A DNA stretch of 64,000 nt from Chryseobacterium binzhouense (lineage in GTDB: Bacteria; Bacteroidota; Bacteroidia; Flavobacteriales; Weeksellaceae): contig NZ_VKOG01000001.1 in NCBI RefSeq assembly GCF_007474545.1, forward strand, positions 1,178,001 through 1,242,000, read 5' to 3'. A program made the position numbers and the translations under genes. Each line of letters begins with the position of its first letter. The first letter of the stretch is position 1. This document shows, piece by piece, positions 1 through 9,470 of the stretch. Under the pieces are notes generated by a model, which worked only from the letters and a program-made list of their open reading frames with translations, did not search any database and was not told the DNA's origin.

Positions 1-681
1 AGTTTTCTAAAACATTTTGAAACCAAAAACTTTGAGAAGTATTACAGATTTTCTGTTCAGCCCAACATGATTTTAAACATCAGGAAAGAATGGAAGAGCA
101 TAGAAAATTATTCTCTTGATTTTTCTAAAAAGTATAGAGCAAGATTTAAATCTGCCAAAAAAAAGCTGGACGGCATTCATAGAAATGAATTGATTATTGA
201 AGAGATTAAAAAATATCAGCATGATATGAATGCTCTTTATCAGAATGTAGCTGAAAATGCACCATTCAACACTTTTTTTCTTCGTGAAAATCATTTTGAA
301 TCCATGAAGTTTCATCTGGGTCACAAATTCAGGGTATTCGGGTATTTTTTAGAAGGAAAACTGATTGGTTTTTATACTTTAATCATCAATAATAAAGATG
401 TTGATACTTATTTTCTTGGGTACGATAAAGAAATTCAGAAGGAAAAACAAATTTATCTGAATATGCTTTTTGATATGGTAGAATTTGGCATCGAAAACCG
501 TTTTGAAAGAATAATTTTTGGCAGAACGGCTTTAGAAATAAAGTCTACGATTGGTGCAGAACCTGTTGAAATTTTTGGATTAATCCGGCATAAAAACAAA
601 TGGGTTAATTTCCTGATGGAAAAGATTTTTACTTCAGTTAATCCAAAAACCGAATGGATTCAGCGCAAACCGTTTAAATAA
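1..681 (+). CDS. FemAB/GNAT-like acyltransferase, C-terminal part (truncated by window edge)
   Basis: The reading frame is open from the first base, so the gene begins outside the window and about 226 codons of its C-terminal part are visible. An internal ATG at 67 could be mistaken for the start, but in-frame codons before it read through without a stop. The visible part has the pattern of an acyltransferase fold of the FemAB/GNAT type: a basic helical stretch rich in Lys and Arg, then alternating strands with a 'GYFLEGKLIGFYTLI' segment typical of the central sheet, and a final 'ERIIFGRTALEIKSTIG' segment. Such proteins move an acyl or amino-acyl group to cell-envelope or small-molecule substrates. 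The substrate cannot be read from the sequence. Assignment is by fold pattern only. Confidence 0.6.
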   Translation, partial: SFLKHFETKNFEKYYRFSVQPNMILNIRKEWKSIENYSLDFSKKYRARFKSAKKKLDGIHRNELIIEEIKKYQHDMNALYQNVAENAPFNTFFLRENHFESMKFHLGHKFRVFGYFLEGKLIGFYTLIINNKDVDTYFLGYDKEIQKEKQIYLNMLFDMVEFGIENRFERIIFGRTALEIKSTIGAEPVEIFGLIRHKNKWVNFLMEKIFTSVNPKTEWIQRKPFK

Positions 682-776
682 AAATATTTCTAAATTTGGT
701 TAAAAAGGTTTTAAGCTTTCAAATTTCTTATCAATGATAATGAATATTAATTCAGAAATATCATAAAACTTCTAAA

Positions 777-2393
777 TTATTCTTTGATAAATTTTTCATA
801 GTAAATATTGTTCTTGGTTTTTACTTTCAGATAATAGGTGCCTTTTGCAAAGTCTTCCACCTGAACAGATTTTTGAACAGATTTTATAATAAATTTACCC
901 AGATTATCATAGATTTCGACAGCCGTTACTTCTTCTACAGTTGCAATATTCAGGATGGTTTTTACAGGATTCGGAAAAATTGCAATTTTATTTCTTTTTA
1001 CAAGTTCAGAAGTATTTAATGTTGAATTATAAAAATTTCCAAAATTTAAAATTCCGTATCCCATCTGATCAGTATGAGTGGGATAGAGTGAAGCAGTCTG
1101 CCGGAGTTTGGTTCTCATCAAATCTCTGTTCATGGTAGGAAACGCCTGTATGAGACAGGCAACGCCGCCTGCGGCAACAGGAGTTGAGAGAGAAGTTCCT
1201 GTAGAAGTTGTCACAGAATTGTTGTTAACCGTTACCGTATTGGTACCTCTTGCACTTGCATCTGGTTTTACAGCACCGAGAGAATTGGGTCCGTAGGAAG
1301 AAAATCCTGAAGAATTTCCTGCTGAATCTACGGCTCCTATAGTAAAAACTTTGGTATTATCTGCCGGTGTTGTAAGGTAATGCCACGAATTCTGCCCGGA
1401 ATTGCCTGCTGCAAATAAAACAAAAATGCCTTTGTTGACAGCAATTTCGCTTCCTCTTGCGATGAAGGATGTTGATCCGTTCAGATGAGCATAGGTATAA
1501 TTGTATTTAGGATCATCAAAGATATTGTAGCCCAGAGAAGTCGTAATGATGTCAACTCCTTTTCGGTCGGCTTCTTCAGCGGCTTCAATCCAATATAATT
1601 CTTCTTCCGGAATCTCAACAGCCGCATTTTCGCTTCTGTAAAGATAAAAATCAGCATCAGGAGCAGAACCAACAAACGAATCTGCGATATATCCGCCGAT
1701 TGTTCCTAAAACAATTGTTCCGTGATAATTTAAAGACGGATTGTAAATGTCGGTATTTTTGGCTACAAAATCATAGCCGCCTTTAATTTTATTCTGAGTC
1801 CATAATCTGGAAAATGCAGAACCGGTATTTACGCTAGGAAATCCGGTATCAATGACGGCAATGGTAACGCCCGTTCCCGTATATCCTGCAAGATGAAGAG
1901 GTCTGAGATTGATCTGATCAATCTGTTCGGAACCTGCGCCGTACCCAAAAACAGTTAAGTTTTTTTGTTGAGCTTCAAAATCAGACCATTTATTTGTTGT
2001 CTGATTTTTTAAAACAAGAGAAGAATTTTTAGCAAAACTTTCAACAGACTGCACGAAAGGCTGAGCTTTTATGATATTTACCTGAGCCTGATTGGCATTC
2101 ACTGCAACACCATTCAGCCATTTAGAATAATCGGTAATGGTAAATCCCAGATTTTGTAAATTTTGAATATAAGACTGCTCAATAGGAGCGTCCTGATCGT
2201 TAAGCGGAATTCCCAAGGCAGTTCTTCTGTCAATAGATTTTTGTGAAAGCTCGGAAAGCGGATTGGCATAAAATGCAGCTTTGTTTGGTTTCCCTGTAAA
2301 ATAGACAAATACCAATTCCGATTGTGCATGTGTAATGGAATAACCCGCTAAAAAACAAAAGAGTAAAAACTTTTTCATTTTATAATTTTGCAT
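777..2393 (-). CDS. Secreted S8 (subtilisin-like) serine peptidase with type IX sorting domain
   Basis: An exported subtilase of 538 residues. Order of parts: signal peptide (about 1-24, ending THAQ), an inhibitor-like propeptide (about 26-130), the S8 catalytic domain, and a C-terminal sorting domain of about 70 residues. The triad is visible as Asp182 (IDTG), His224 (NYHGT) and Ser401 (GTSLSTP), with oxyanion Asn331 (AAGNS). The C-terminal part starts with the 'IFPNPVKTILNI' signature of type A domains that direct proteins through the type IX secretion system, so the protease is expected on the surface or outside the cell. A second in-frame ATG five codons later (2378) directly begins the MKK signal sequence and is an equally good start. 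It is monocistronic and divergent from the aminotransferase gene. Confidence 0.93.
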   Translation of the reverse strand: MQNYKMKKFLLFCFLAGYSITHAQSELVFVYFTGKPNKAAFYANPLSELSQKSIDRRTALGIPLNDQDAPIEQSYIQNLQNLGFTITDYSKWLNGVAVNANQAQVNIIKAQPFVQSVESFAKNSSLVLKNQTTNKWSDFEAQQKNLTVFGYGAGSEQIDQINLRPLHLAGYTGTGVTIAVIDTGFPSVNTGSAFSRLWTQNKIKGGYDFVAKNTDIYNPSLNYHGTIVLGTIGGYIADSFVGSAPDADFYLYRSENAAVEIPEEELYWIEAAEEADRKGVDIITTSLGYNIFDDPKYNYTYAHLNGSTSFIARGSEIAVNKGIFVLFAAGNSGQNSWHYLTTPADNTKVFTIGAVDSAGNSSGFSSYGPNSLGAVKPDASARGTNTVTVNNNSVTTSTGTSLSTPVAAGGVACLIQAFPTMNRDLMRTKLRQTASLYPTHTDQMGYGILNFGNFYNSTLNTSELVKRNKIAIFPNPVKTILNIATVEEVTAVEIYDNLGKFIIKSVQKSVQVEDFAKGTYYLKVKTKNNIYYEKFIKE

Positions 2394-2525
2394 AAAGATA
2401 AAACAAAATCAATAAAATTTTTGACAGGATTTTAAATTCCTTATTTTTACACAAATATTTGTTGATAAACCCACACACAATTTAAATTTTAAATGTGACG
2501 GTACTTTCAAAAAAAATTAAAAAAT

Positions 2526-3650
2526 ATGAAGAAAATTCAGATGGTTGACTTACAAAGTCAGTATTACAAAATAAAAAATGATGTAGATAATGCAGTTCTT
2601 AATGTGATGGATTCTGCTGCTTTTATCAACGGACCTGAAGTGAAGCTTTTTCAAAACGAAATGGAAACTTATCTGGATGTAAAACACGTAATTCCTTGTG
2701 CTAACGGAACAGATGCTTTGCAGATTGCTTTGATGGCACTTGATCTGAAGGAAGGCGATGAAATCATTACGTCAGATTTTACTTTTGCTGCAACTGTAGA
2801 AGTAATACACTTATTGAAACTGAAATCGGTTTTAGTAGATGTAGATTACGATACTTTTACCATCTCTACTGAAGCTATTAAAAAAGCGATTACTCCAAAA
2901 ACAAAAGCGATTATTCCCGTACATCTTTTCGGGCAATGTGCCAATATGGAAGAGGTCTTAAAAATAGCTGAAGAAAACAATCTTTTTGTTATTGAAGATA
3001 ATGCACAGGCAATTGGTTCAGAATTTACTTTTTCAGACGGAACGGTAAAAAAAGCGGGAACCATGTCTACTGTAGGAACAACTTCTTTCTTTCCTTCCAA
3101 AAATTTAGGCTGTTATGGAGACGGAGGTGCTATTTTTACCAACAACGATGATTTGGCGCACAGATTAAGAGGAATTGTCAATCATGGGATGTATGAAAGA
3201 TACTACCATGATGAAGTTGGAGTAAATTCCCGATTAGATAGTGTTCAGGCTGCGATTTTAAGAAAAAAACTTCCCCATTTGGATACTTACAATGATGCAA
3301 GAAGAAAAGCGGCAGATTTTTATGATGAAGCTTTTGCAGGGAACGAAAATATACTGACTCCCAAAAGAGCTGAATACTCAACGCATGTATTTCACCAATA
3401 TACTTTGAGAATTCTTAATGGAAAACGTAATGAACTACAGAAGTTTTTAATTGAAAAAGAAATTCCTGCAATGATTTATTATCCTGTAGCTTTAAGAAAG
3501 CAAAAAGCTTATTACCAGGAAAGTAATGATGCTGATTTTGTGAATACAGACAAACTTTTGGATCAGGTAATATCTCTTCCGATGCATACAGAGCTGGATG
3601 AAGAGCAGTTGAAGTATATTACGGATGCTGTGTTGGAATTTATGGGATAA
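2526..3650 (+). CDS. DegT/DnrJ/EryC1/StrS-family sugar aminotransferase
   Basis: A PLP-dependent aminotransferase of 374 residues, the usual length for the family that adds an amino group to keto-sugar nucleotides for surface polysaccharide. The Schiff-base lysine is Lys192 in 'FFPSKNLGCYGDGG', and Asp158 in 'IEDNAQA' is the residue expected to hold the PLP ring nitrogen. 'NGTDALQIALMAL' near residue 60 matches the phosphate-binding part. Its neighbours are a small membrane protein, galE and a nucleotidyltransferase, which fits a role in sugar-nucleotide synthesis. The exact substrate is unknown. The ATG follows an A-rich stretch typical of start sites in this phylum. The next gene starts at the base after the stop codon, so the two are probably co-transcribed. 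Confidence 0.9.
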   Translation: MKKIQMVDLQSQYYKIKNDVDNAVLNVMDSAAFINGPEVKLFQNEMETYLDVKHVIPCANGTDALQIALMALDLKEGDEIITSDFTFAATVEVIHLLKLKSVLVDVDYDTFTISTEAIKKAITPKTKAIIPVHLFGQCANMEEVLKIAEENNLFVIEDNAQAIGSEFTFSDGTVKKAGTMSTVGTTSFFPSKNLGCYGDGGAIFTNNDDLAHRLRGIVNHGMYERYYHDEVGVNSRLDSVQAAILRKKLPHLDTYNDARRKAADFYDEAFAGNENILTPKRAEYSTHVFHQYTLRILNGKRNELQKFLIEKEIPAMIYYPVALRKQKAYYQESNDADFVNTDKLLDQVISLPMHTELDEEQLKYITDAVLEFMG

Positions 3651-4085
3651 ATGAAGAAGAGAGTTTTTAAGTATAGAATTATCGGGATTTTACTATTTTT
3701 AATAGAAGTCTTTATATTTATTTTATTTAGCTTTGGAAGTTATGATAGCTTTGCTAACTTTACTTCACAAGAAATATTTTCACAAGAAAGTTGTCTTTTT
3801 CTGTTTGCTGTTGCAGTAGCTTTTACTTCTTTTTTAAGTTTAATTTCGCTTCTATTTAGATCTAGATATACAATTTTATTTTTAAACATTCACTATTCAA
3901 TTATTTTATTACTTTTTCTAATTGGAATGATGCAATTAATTTACAGAAATGATTACTATAAGGAGGATAATTGGAAATTTATTACAATAATTTCAATTAT
4001 TTTAATTCTCATATTCATGGTGAATTTCTTTAAGATTAAACGTATTGATTTCTTGGAATTAGATGAAATAGGAAAACCAAATTAG
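3651..4085 (+). CDS. Small four-helix membrane protein, unknown function
   Basis: A protein of 144 residues with four hydrophobic segments (about 8-28, 44-68, 74-94 and 108-128) and a short charged tail. I recognise no family. Its ATG is the three bases right after the aminotransferase stop, with no gap, and galE begins 16 bases after its own stop, so it is most likely translated from the same message as both. Base composition is more AT-rich than its neighbours, with many Ile, Leu and Phe codons, as expected for a membrane protein. It could be a polysaccharide-linked membrane factor, but nothing in the sequence proves this. Confidence 0.7.
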   Translation: MKKRVFKYRIIGILLFLIEVFIFILFSFGSYDSFANFTSQEIFSQESCLFLFAVAVAFTSFLSLISLLFRSRYTILFLNIHYSIILLLFLIGMMQLIYRNDYYKEDNWKFITIISIILILIFMVNFFKIKRIDFLELDEIGKPN

Positions 4086-4101
4086 CATTACATATAAGAC
4101 A

Positions 4102-5124
4102 ATGGCAATACTCGTTACAGGCGGACTCGGATATATCGGTTCTCACACGGTTGTAGAACTCATCAATAATAATTTTGAAGTGGTAATCGTAGATGATTTA
4201 TCCAATTCGGAAAAATTTATTTTACACAATATAGAAGAAATTACAGGTAAAAGACCTGTTTTTTACCCTTTCGATTTAAAAAGAAAAGAACTTCTTAATC
4301 AGGTTTTTGAAGCGCATCAGATTGACGGATGCATCAATTTTGCTGCTTTTAAAGCAGTAGGCGAGAGTCAGGAAAAACCAATAGACTATTATGAAAATAA
4401 TTTGTTTTCGTTAATTAACATTCTTCAGGAATTTAAATCAAGAAATATTTCTAACTTTATCTTCAGTTCATCATGCACAGTTTACGGACAGGCAGATGAA
4501 ATGCCGATTGATGAAAACACGCCGCTCAAAATGCCGGAAAGTGTGTATGGGAAAACAAAGCAGATGGGCGAAGAGATTCTGAAAGATTTTGCAGTTGCTT
4601 ATCAGAAAAAGGTATGTCTTTTAAGATATTTTAATCCGATTGGCGCTCATCCTTCTTCATTATTGGGAGAGTTACCGATCGGAATTCCCAATAATCTGGT
4701 TCCTTATGTGATGCAGACAGCAGCCGGAATTCGTGAGAAACTAAGTGTTTGGGGAAATGACTATCCTACGGAAGACGGAACAGCCATCAGAGATTATATT
4801 TATGTAGTAGATCTCGCAAAAGCGCATGTCGCAGCTCTAAAAAATCTGATGAATAAAAATTCAGATGAGACAGTTGTTGATATTTTCAACTTGGGAACAG
4901 GAAAAGGTTCATCGGTTTTGGAAATTGTGCAGGCTTTTGAAAAAGCAAACGGAGTTTCAGTTCCTTATAAGATCTGCGATAGAAGGGAAGGTGATATTAC
5001 CATCGCTTATGCTAATGCAGATAAGGCAGAAAAAGAGTTAAAATGGAAATCTGAAACCTCTTTGGAACAGGCTTTGAAGACAGTATGGGAATGGCAGAAA
5101 TATCTGCAGTCAAGAAACAATTAA
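4102..5124 (+). CDS. galE: UDP-glucose 4-epimerase
   Basis: Interconverts UDP-glucose and UDP-galactose through a bound NAD+. The protein is 340 residues, the normal GalE length. It starts with the Rossmann motif GGLGYIGSHT (residues 7-16) followed by the acidic end of strand 2 (VDDLSNS). The catalytic set of the short-chain dehydrogenase fold is visible: Ser124 in FSSSCTVYG, and Tyr149 and Lys153 in SVYGKTK. 'RYFNPIGAHPSSLLGE' and 'NLGTGKGSSVLE' are also GalE hallmarks. It is third in a run with a sugar aminotransferase and a small membrane protein, which fits supply of sugars for surface glycans. A 12-bp hairpin follows the stop codon. Confidence 0.95.
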   Translation: MAILVTGGLGYIGSHTVVELINNNFEVVIVDDLSNSEKFILHNIEEITGKRPVFYPFDLKRKELLNQVFEAHQIDGCINFAAFKAVGESQEKPIDYYENNLFSLINILQEFKSRNISNFIFSSSCTVYGQADEMPIDENTPLKMPESVYGKTKQMGEEILKDFAVAYQKKVCLLRYFNPIGAHPSSLLGELPIGIPNNLVPYVMQTAAGIREKLSVWGNDYPTEDGTAIRDYIYVVDLAKAHVAALKNLMNKNSDETVVDIFNLGTGKGSSVLEIVQAFEKANGVSVPYKICDRREGDITIAYANADKAEKELKWKSETSLEQALKTVWEWQKYLQSRNN

Positions 5125-5130
5125 CAAAAA

Positions 5131-5164
5131 ATTGCTGAATTTATGTTTTCAAAAATTCAGCAAT
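5131..5164 (+). terminator. Hairpin after galE
   Basis: A perfect 12-bp inverted repeat, ATTGCTGAATTT (5131-5142) and AAATTCAGCAAT (5153-5164), with a 10-base loop, begins a few bases after the galE stop. No strong T run follows, so it may be a weak terminator, an mRNA 3'-end stabiliser or a processing site rather than a full stop. The next gene begins 25 bases later. Confidence 0.55.
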
Positions 5165-5189
5165 TATAAACTTAAAAAAATAACTACTT

Positions 5190-5630
5190 ATGAAAACACA
5201 AAGAATAGGTATTACCTTTTCCTCATTTGATTTGCTGCATGCAGGTCATATCAAGATGCTGGAAGAAGCAAAAACTGTTTGCGATTACCTTATTGTAGGT
5301 CTTCAGATAGATCCTTCGCATGATCGCCCCAATAAAAACAAACCTACTCAGACGATTGTAGAAAGATATATCCAGCTAAAAGCAGTGAATGCAGTAGATG
5401 AGATCATTCCGTATTATACAGAAGAGGATTTGGAAGATATTCTGAAGTCTTTTGTAATTGATGTAAGAATTATTGGTGATGATTATTTAAACCGAGATTT
5501 TACAGGAAAAAAATATTGTGAAGAAAAAGGAATTGAAATTTTTTACAACAAAAGAGATCACCGTTTTTCTTCCAGCGATTTAAGGCGAAGAATCTACGAA
5601 GCCGAAATGGCAAAAGAATTATTAAAATAA
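5190..5630 (+). CDS. Cytidylyltransferase-like nucleotidyltransferase
   Basis: A protein of 146 residues with the nucleotidyltransferase HxGH motif (His17-Ala-Gly-His20 in 'FDLLHAGH') near the N-terminus and the matching C-terminal motif 'RFSSSDLRRRI' that closes over the nucleotide phosphates. Length and layout are those of the TagD/glycerol-3-phosphate cytidylyltransferase group, which activates an alcohol phosphate with CTP, but related enzymes use other substrates. Next to sugar-nucleotide genes it may prepare a precursor for surface polymers. It is separated from galE by a hairpin, so it may also have its own message. A bidirectional terminator follows. Confidence 0.85.
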   Translation: MKTQRIGITFSSFDLLHAGHIKMLEEAKTVCDYLIVGLQIDPSHDRPNKNKPTQTIVERYIQLKAVNAVDEIIPYYTEEDLEDILKSFVIDVRIIGDDYLNRDFTGKKYCEEKGIEIFYNKRDHRFSSSDLRRRIYEAEMAKELLK

Positions 5631-5634
5631 AAAA

Positions 5635-5666
5635 AAAATCCGAAAATTAATTTTTCGGAATTTTTT
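5635..5666. terminator. Bidirectional terminator between convergent genes
   Basis: TCCGAAAA (5639-5646) pairs with TTTTCGGA (5652-5659) around the loop TTAAT. An A run precedes the left arm and a T run follows the right arm, so the hairpin can end transcripts from the cytidylyltransferase gene on the left and the TonB-family receptor on the right. Confidence 0.85.
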
Positions 5667-5680
5667 GTTTGTAGTACCAT

Positions 5681-8242
5681 TTACATCGGACCTTGCTGAT
5701 CGTCTCCGGAAGCATTTGAATTCACATCCTTTTTACGTTTAGGTTGTTCAACCTTTTCTCCTTGTTTAAATCTGTAAGTAAGAGAAACAGCAAACTGTCT
5801 TGGCTGCCACTGCATATAAGAATCTCTAACAAAGTTTTGCCCGAAGGTAGTTGATTCCATCGCTCTGGTATTGAAAATATCCTGAATATTGAACGATATT
5901 GTTCCGTCACCTTTCCAAATCGTCTTAGAAGCTCCAAAATTTAATGCATACATATCTTTTCTATCCTGAAAAGCTGTTTTTTGCCCACCTCTGTAAAAAC
6001 CTTGCAATTGGAAGCTAAAGGTTTTATCAACTTTAAAGGTTGTCGTAAGTCTGGATCTTGCAGCAAAACCGCTTCCGTTAAAATTTGCAGTTGCAACGAT
6101 AGGGTCTCCGTTGTTATCTAATGTGTCATATAAGGTACTTCCTTTAGTTTTATATCCAAACAAATCAATATTTCCAAGAAACTTAAGCCAAGGTGTAGCA
6201 TCCCAACTGAAATTCAGATCTAAACCGTAACGATCATCAGTTCCTAAGTTGATTGGTTTGGTATGAAAAACTATTCGGTCTTCTTTTTTACCAAGACTAT
6301 TAGTAAATGTTTCCTTTTCATTATAAACCAGCATCTTTGTGTCATCTGTCTGGTGTCTGAAATATAGTGTCGGATTAATAGTAAGCTTCTTTTTAGAAAT
6401 ACTGTATCCAAGCTCAAAAGAATCTACATAAGAAGGATTTAAATCAATATTTCCATCGAAGATATTCTGGTTGTCATTGTAGCTTGGATTGGGAATAAGA
6501 AACCACGATCTTGGTCTGTCAATTCTTCTGGAATAATTGAGCAACAGCTGATTGTCTTTTGAAAACTCATAGCTCAAAAATACGCTTGGAAATAAGTTGT
6601 TGTAGGATTTTCTTCTTATAAGCGGTGCTTCATCTGGTACAAGATTAGCATAATCAATATCAATAGTAGAGTGTTCATTTCTTAACCCCAACTGATATCC
6701 AATCTTACCGATTTTACTTTTAAACTGTATGTAGCCTGCATTGAACATCTCTCTGTACAATGCATCATAAGTATATAAAGGTAGAAATCTTAATGTTTGA
6801 ATAGCAACAGTGCTTTCTCTTACATCATTATTATAGTTATTTTCATTAATGTCTAATCGGTAACCTGCTTCTATTTTAGAATTTTCACCAATTGGAAGTT
6901 CATAATCAGCTTTTCCGACTAAAGTTTTATTCTTTGTTTGCTGATTAATAATATTTTGTAATTCAAAATTTCCATTTTTGGTTTCATCAATATAAGTATC
7001 ATTGTAAGAACGGTTACTTTGTAAACTTAATGACAAAGCAAGATTTTGTCCTTTATCATCAAATTTATGATCCAAACCAAAATCGCCCTGAAAAGCGAGA
7101 TTGTCATTCACTCCTGTAGTAATCCTATTTCTAAAAATATCTGCAGCGTTTAATAATTTATTGTCATAAGTTACGTTTCCGTTACTTGTATTGTTGAATG
7201 TTCTTACAGTTCCTGATGCATTAACAGAAGTTTTATCGGTAATATCATAAACAATACCGGTCGAGAAATTATAATTATTATTCTGGCTGTCATTGATGTT
7301 TTCCTGATTAGTTCTCAGGATAGATTCATCTTTTGTAACATTATTGAAAACGCTATTTGTTCTATTCGTATTTCTGGATTCTCTGTAACCGCCGCCACCG
7401 TTTAAAAACCACGTTAAATTACCCTTTCTCCAGCTTAAATTAGTATTCAAATTGGTTTGTGGTAAATAGCCTAAAGTTCCGATAACACTACCATTAAAAC
7501 CTGTTTTCTTTGATTTTTTTAAAATGATATTTAAAATACCTGCGGTTCCGCTTGCCTCAAATTTTGATGAAGGATTGGTAATTACTTCTATTCTTTCAAT
7601 CTGATCTGCCGGAATACTTTGCAGGGCATTGGCTCCGTCATCAATTCCTAAAAGCGCAGAAGGCTTACCATTGATTAAAAAACGTACATTAGAACTTCCT
7701 CTCATAGAAACAGTTCCGTCTGTATCAACAGAAACCGAAGGTACATTAGACAAGACATCCTGAAGATTTCCGCCTTTACTTACGATGTCCTGAGAAGGAT
7801 CATAAGTTCTTTTGTCTAATTCAACTTTGTATGGCTTTGTAGTAGCTGTAATTGTTACTCCCTGAATATCCTGAGTTTTCACATTCGTTGCAGAAGATTC
7901 TGCCTCAATAGAAAGGGCTCCAATATTTCCGGGTCTGCTGATTTGCTTATTGATCACACTTTTTTTATAATCTATAGCTTCAACTGAAATGTCGTAATTT
8001 CCCGGAGTAAGATCTAGTTTATAATTACCTTTTTCGTCAGTAAGAGTAGCGTCACTGAAGAGCTTATTCTGTTTGTGGCTGAATGTTACTGATGCATAAG
8101 GTACAGGCTGATTACTCTTGTCTACAACTGTTCCCGAGATTCCCACTTTTTCCTGTGCAAATGCTAAAGCTGCTGCTGAAAGTACAAAAGTAAGTCCTAA
8201 GGTTTTTCTGGTGAAAATACTGATTATTTCCGTTTGATTCAT
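5681..8242 (-). CDS. TonB-dependent outer-membrane receptor-like protein with carboxypeptidase-like N-domain
   Basis: An outer-membrane protein of 853 residues. A signal sequence (about 1-29, ending LAFAQ) is followed by a carboxypeptidase-regulatory-like beta-sandwich (about 33-115, 'GISGTVVDKSNQPVPYASV'), a plug domain (about 145-245, with 'MRGSSNVRFLINGKPSALLG' and 'IERIEVITNPSSKFEASG'), and a long C-terminal barrel rich in alternating aromatic residues. This is the layout of the outer-membrane beta-barrel family related to TonB-dependent transporters. No SusD-like partner is adjacent, so it is not part of a standard glycan-uptake pair. The hydrophilic tail ends in GDDQQGPM rather than an aromatic residue. 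The ligand is unknown. It is monocistronic. Confidence 0.9.
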   Translation of the reverse strand: MNQTEIISIFTRKTLGLTFVLSAAALAFAQEKVGISGTVVDKSNQPVPYASVTFSHKQNKLFSDATLTDEKGNYKLDLTPGNYDISVEAIDYKKSVINKQISRPGNIGALSIEAESSATNVKTQDIQGVTITATTKPYKVELDKRTYDPSQDIVSKGGNLQDVLSNVPSVSVDTDGTVSMRGSSNVRFLINGKPSALLGIDDGANALQSIPADQIERIEVITNPSSKFEASGTAGILNIILKKSKKTGFNGSVIGTLGYLPQTNLNTNLSWRKGNLTWFLNGGGGYRESRNTNRTNSVFNNVTKDESILRTNQENINDSQNNNYNFSTGIVYDITDKTSVNASGTVRTFNNTSNGNVTYDNKLLNAADIFRNRITTGVNDNLAFQGDFGLDHKFDDKGQNLALSLSLQSNRSYNDTYIDETKNGNFELQNIINQQTKNKTLVGKADYELPIGENSKIEAGYRLDINENNYNNDVRESTVAIQTLRFLPLYTYDALYREMFNAGYIQFKSKIGKIGYQLGLRNEHSTIDIDYANLVPDEAPLIRRKSYNNLFPSVFLSYEFSKDNQLLLNYSRRIDRPRSWFLIPNPSYNDNQNIFDGNIDLNPSYVDSFELGYSISKKKLTINPTLYFRHQTDDTKMLVYNEKETFTNSLGKKEDRIVFHTKPINLGTDDRYGLDLNFSWDATPWLKFLGNIDLFGYKTKGSTLYDTLDNNGDPIVATANFNGSGFAARSRLTTTFKVDKTFSFQLQGFYRGGQKTAFQDRKDMYALNFGASKTIWKGDGTISFNIQDIFNTRAMESTTFGQNFVRDSYMQWQPRQFAVSLTYRFKQGEKVEQPKRKKDVNSNASGDDQQGPM

Positions 8243-8407
8243 AGATATTCTTTTTATGAAATTGTAACAATAATGCTTTATGATTAAATTCTAACTAAAA
8301 CATAAATTGAGCCAATTTCATGGTTTGTTTAATGTTTATAATTTATATGTCGATTAATAATAATAAATGTTAATTACAAACTTGTTAAAAAAAGTTAAAT
8401 ATTTTTA

Positions 8408-9433
8408 TTATTTGATATTTTTAGAATTCAGCCAGTCCTGATAGGCTTTCGCATTCACTGCATGTTCCTCTGCACTTGCTGTGAATTTGTGATATCCTAA
8501 TCTCGCAGGATCTGCACACATAAATATATAATTGTTGTTTTCTGCATTCAGAACAGCATCTACAGAATTTTTATCTACCACACAAATTGGTCCTGGTGGG
8601 ATGCCTTTATTTGCGTAAGTATTATAAGGAGATGGTGTTGTAAGATGTTTATAAAAAACTCTTTTTATAGATTCTTTAAAGTTTGTCTGTTTATTGATGG
8701 CGTAGATTACGGTAGGATCAGACTGCAGTTTCATGTCTTTTTTATAACGGTTAAGATAAAGACCTGCAATGGTTTTCATTTCATCTGGCTTTCCTCCGGA
8801 TTCTTTATACACTATCGAAGCCAAAGCGTAGATTTGATCTCTCGTTAGTCCCGACTGTTGTTCTTTAGATTTTCTTTCCTCGTTCCAGAATTTTTGGTAC
8901 TGATCATCAAATTTTGTGAAAAACTCCTGCGGAGTTACCGTCCAAAAGAACTGATAAGTATCTATGAAAAAATATTTTTTAAGATCTTCTGCATTTTTAT
9001 AACCCTTTTCGGTAGCTATTTTATTCAAATCATTTACAAATCTCAGCGAATCCAGCTCTGTTTTTCGGCTCACTTTTCCAACCATCTGATAAATATCTCC
9101 AAAATCCCCGATTCTGAAAGAGTTCGCGGTCTGGTTACCTGCCTTTATCATATTTACCAATGAGGTATTATTGGCTCCTTTTTGAAAATGATAACGACCA
9201 GGCTTAAAGTAGTTGTCCATATCTTTATCTTCTGCTACTTGTTCAAAAGATTCCTTATTTTTAATATATTGGCTTGCAGAATCTAAAATCTGTTTAAAGT
9301 TGGCACCGTGAGGAATAAGCACATATCCTTCTTTTGCCACATTGCTGCCATAATATTTTTTATAAAATTTAAAACCAAAAAATCCTGCAACAGCAAGAAT
9401 TAAAAGGATAATAATAAGAATAGCTTTTTTCAT
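8408..9433 (-). CDS. mltG: Endolytic peptidoglycan transglycosylase MltG
   Basis: Cuts nascent glycan strands at the inner membrane and so sets glycan chain length. The protein is 341 residues with one N-terminal membrane segment (about 4-22), a LysM-like region and the YceG catalytic domain. The likely catalytic Glu211 lies in 'ASIVYKESGGKPDEM', followed by the conserved 'IAGLYLNRYKKDMKLQSDP' and 'SPYNTYANKGIPPGPI' stretches. It lies 37 bases downstream of dapF on the same strand, which joins a diaminopimelate enzyme and a peptidoglycan enzyme in one unit. Confidence 0.94.
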   Translation of the reverse strand: MKKAILIIILLILAVAGFFGFKFYKKYYGSNVAKEGYVLIPHGANFKQILDSASQYIKNKESFEQVAEDKDMDNYFKPGRYHFQKGANNTSLVNMIKAGNQTANSFRIGDFGDIYQMVGKVSRKTELDSLRFVNDLNKIATEKGYKNAEDLKKYFFIDTYQFFWTVTPQEFFTKFDDQYQKFWNEERKSKEQQSGLTRDQIYALASIVYKESGGKPDEMKTIAGLYLNRYKKDMKLQSDPTVIYAINKQTNFKESIKRVFYKHLTTPSPYNTYANKGIPPGPICVVDKNSVDAVLNAENNNYIFMCADPARLGYHKFTASAEEHAVNAKAYQDWLNSKNIK

Positions 9434-9470
9434 TCCTGAAATAAGATTAATAGTTTTTAAAGTAAAAAAA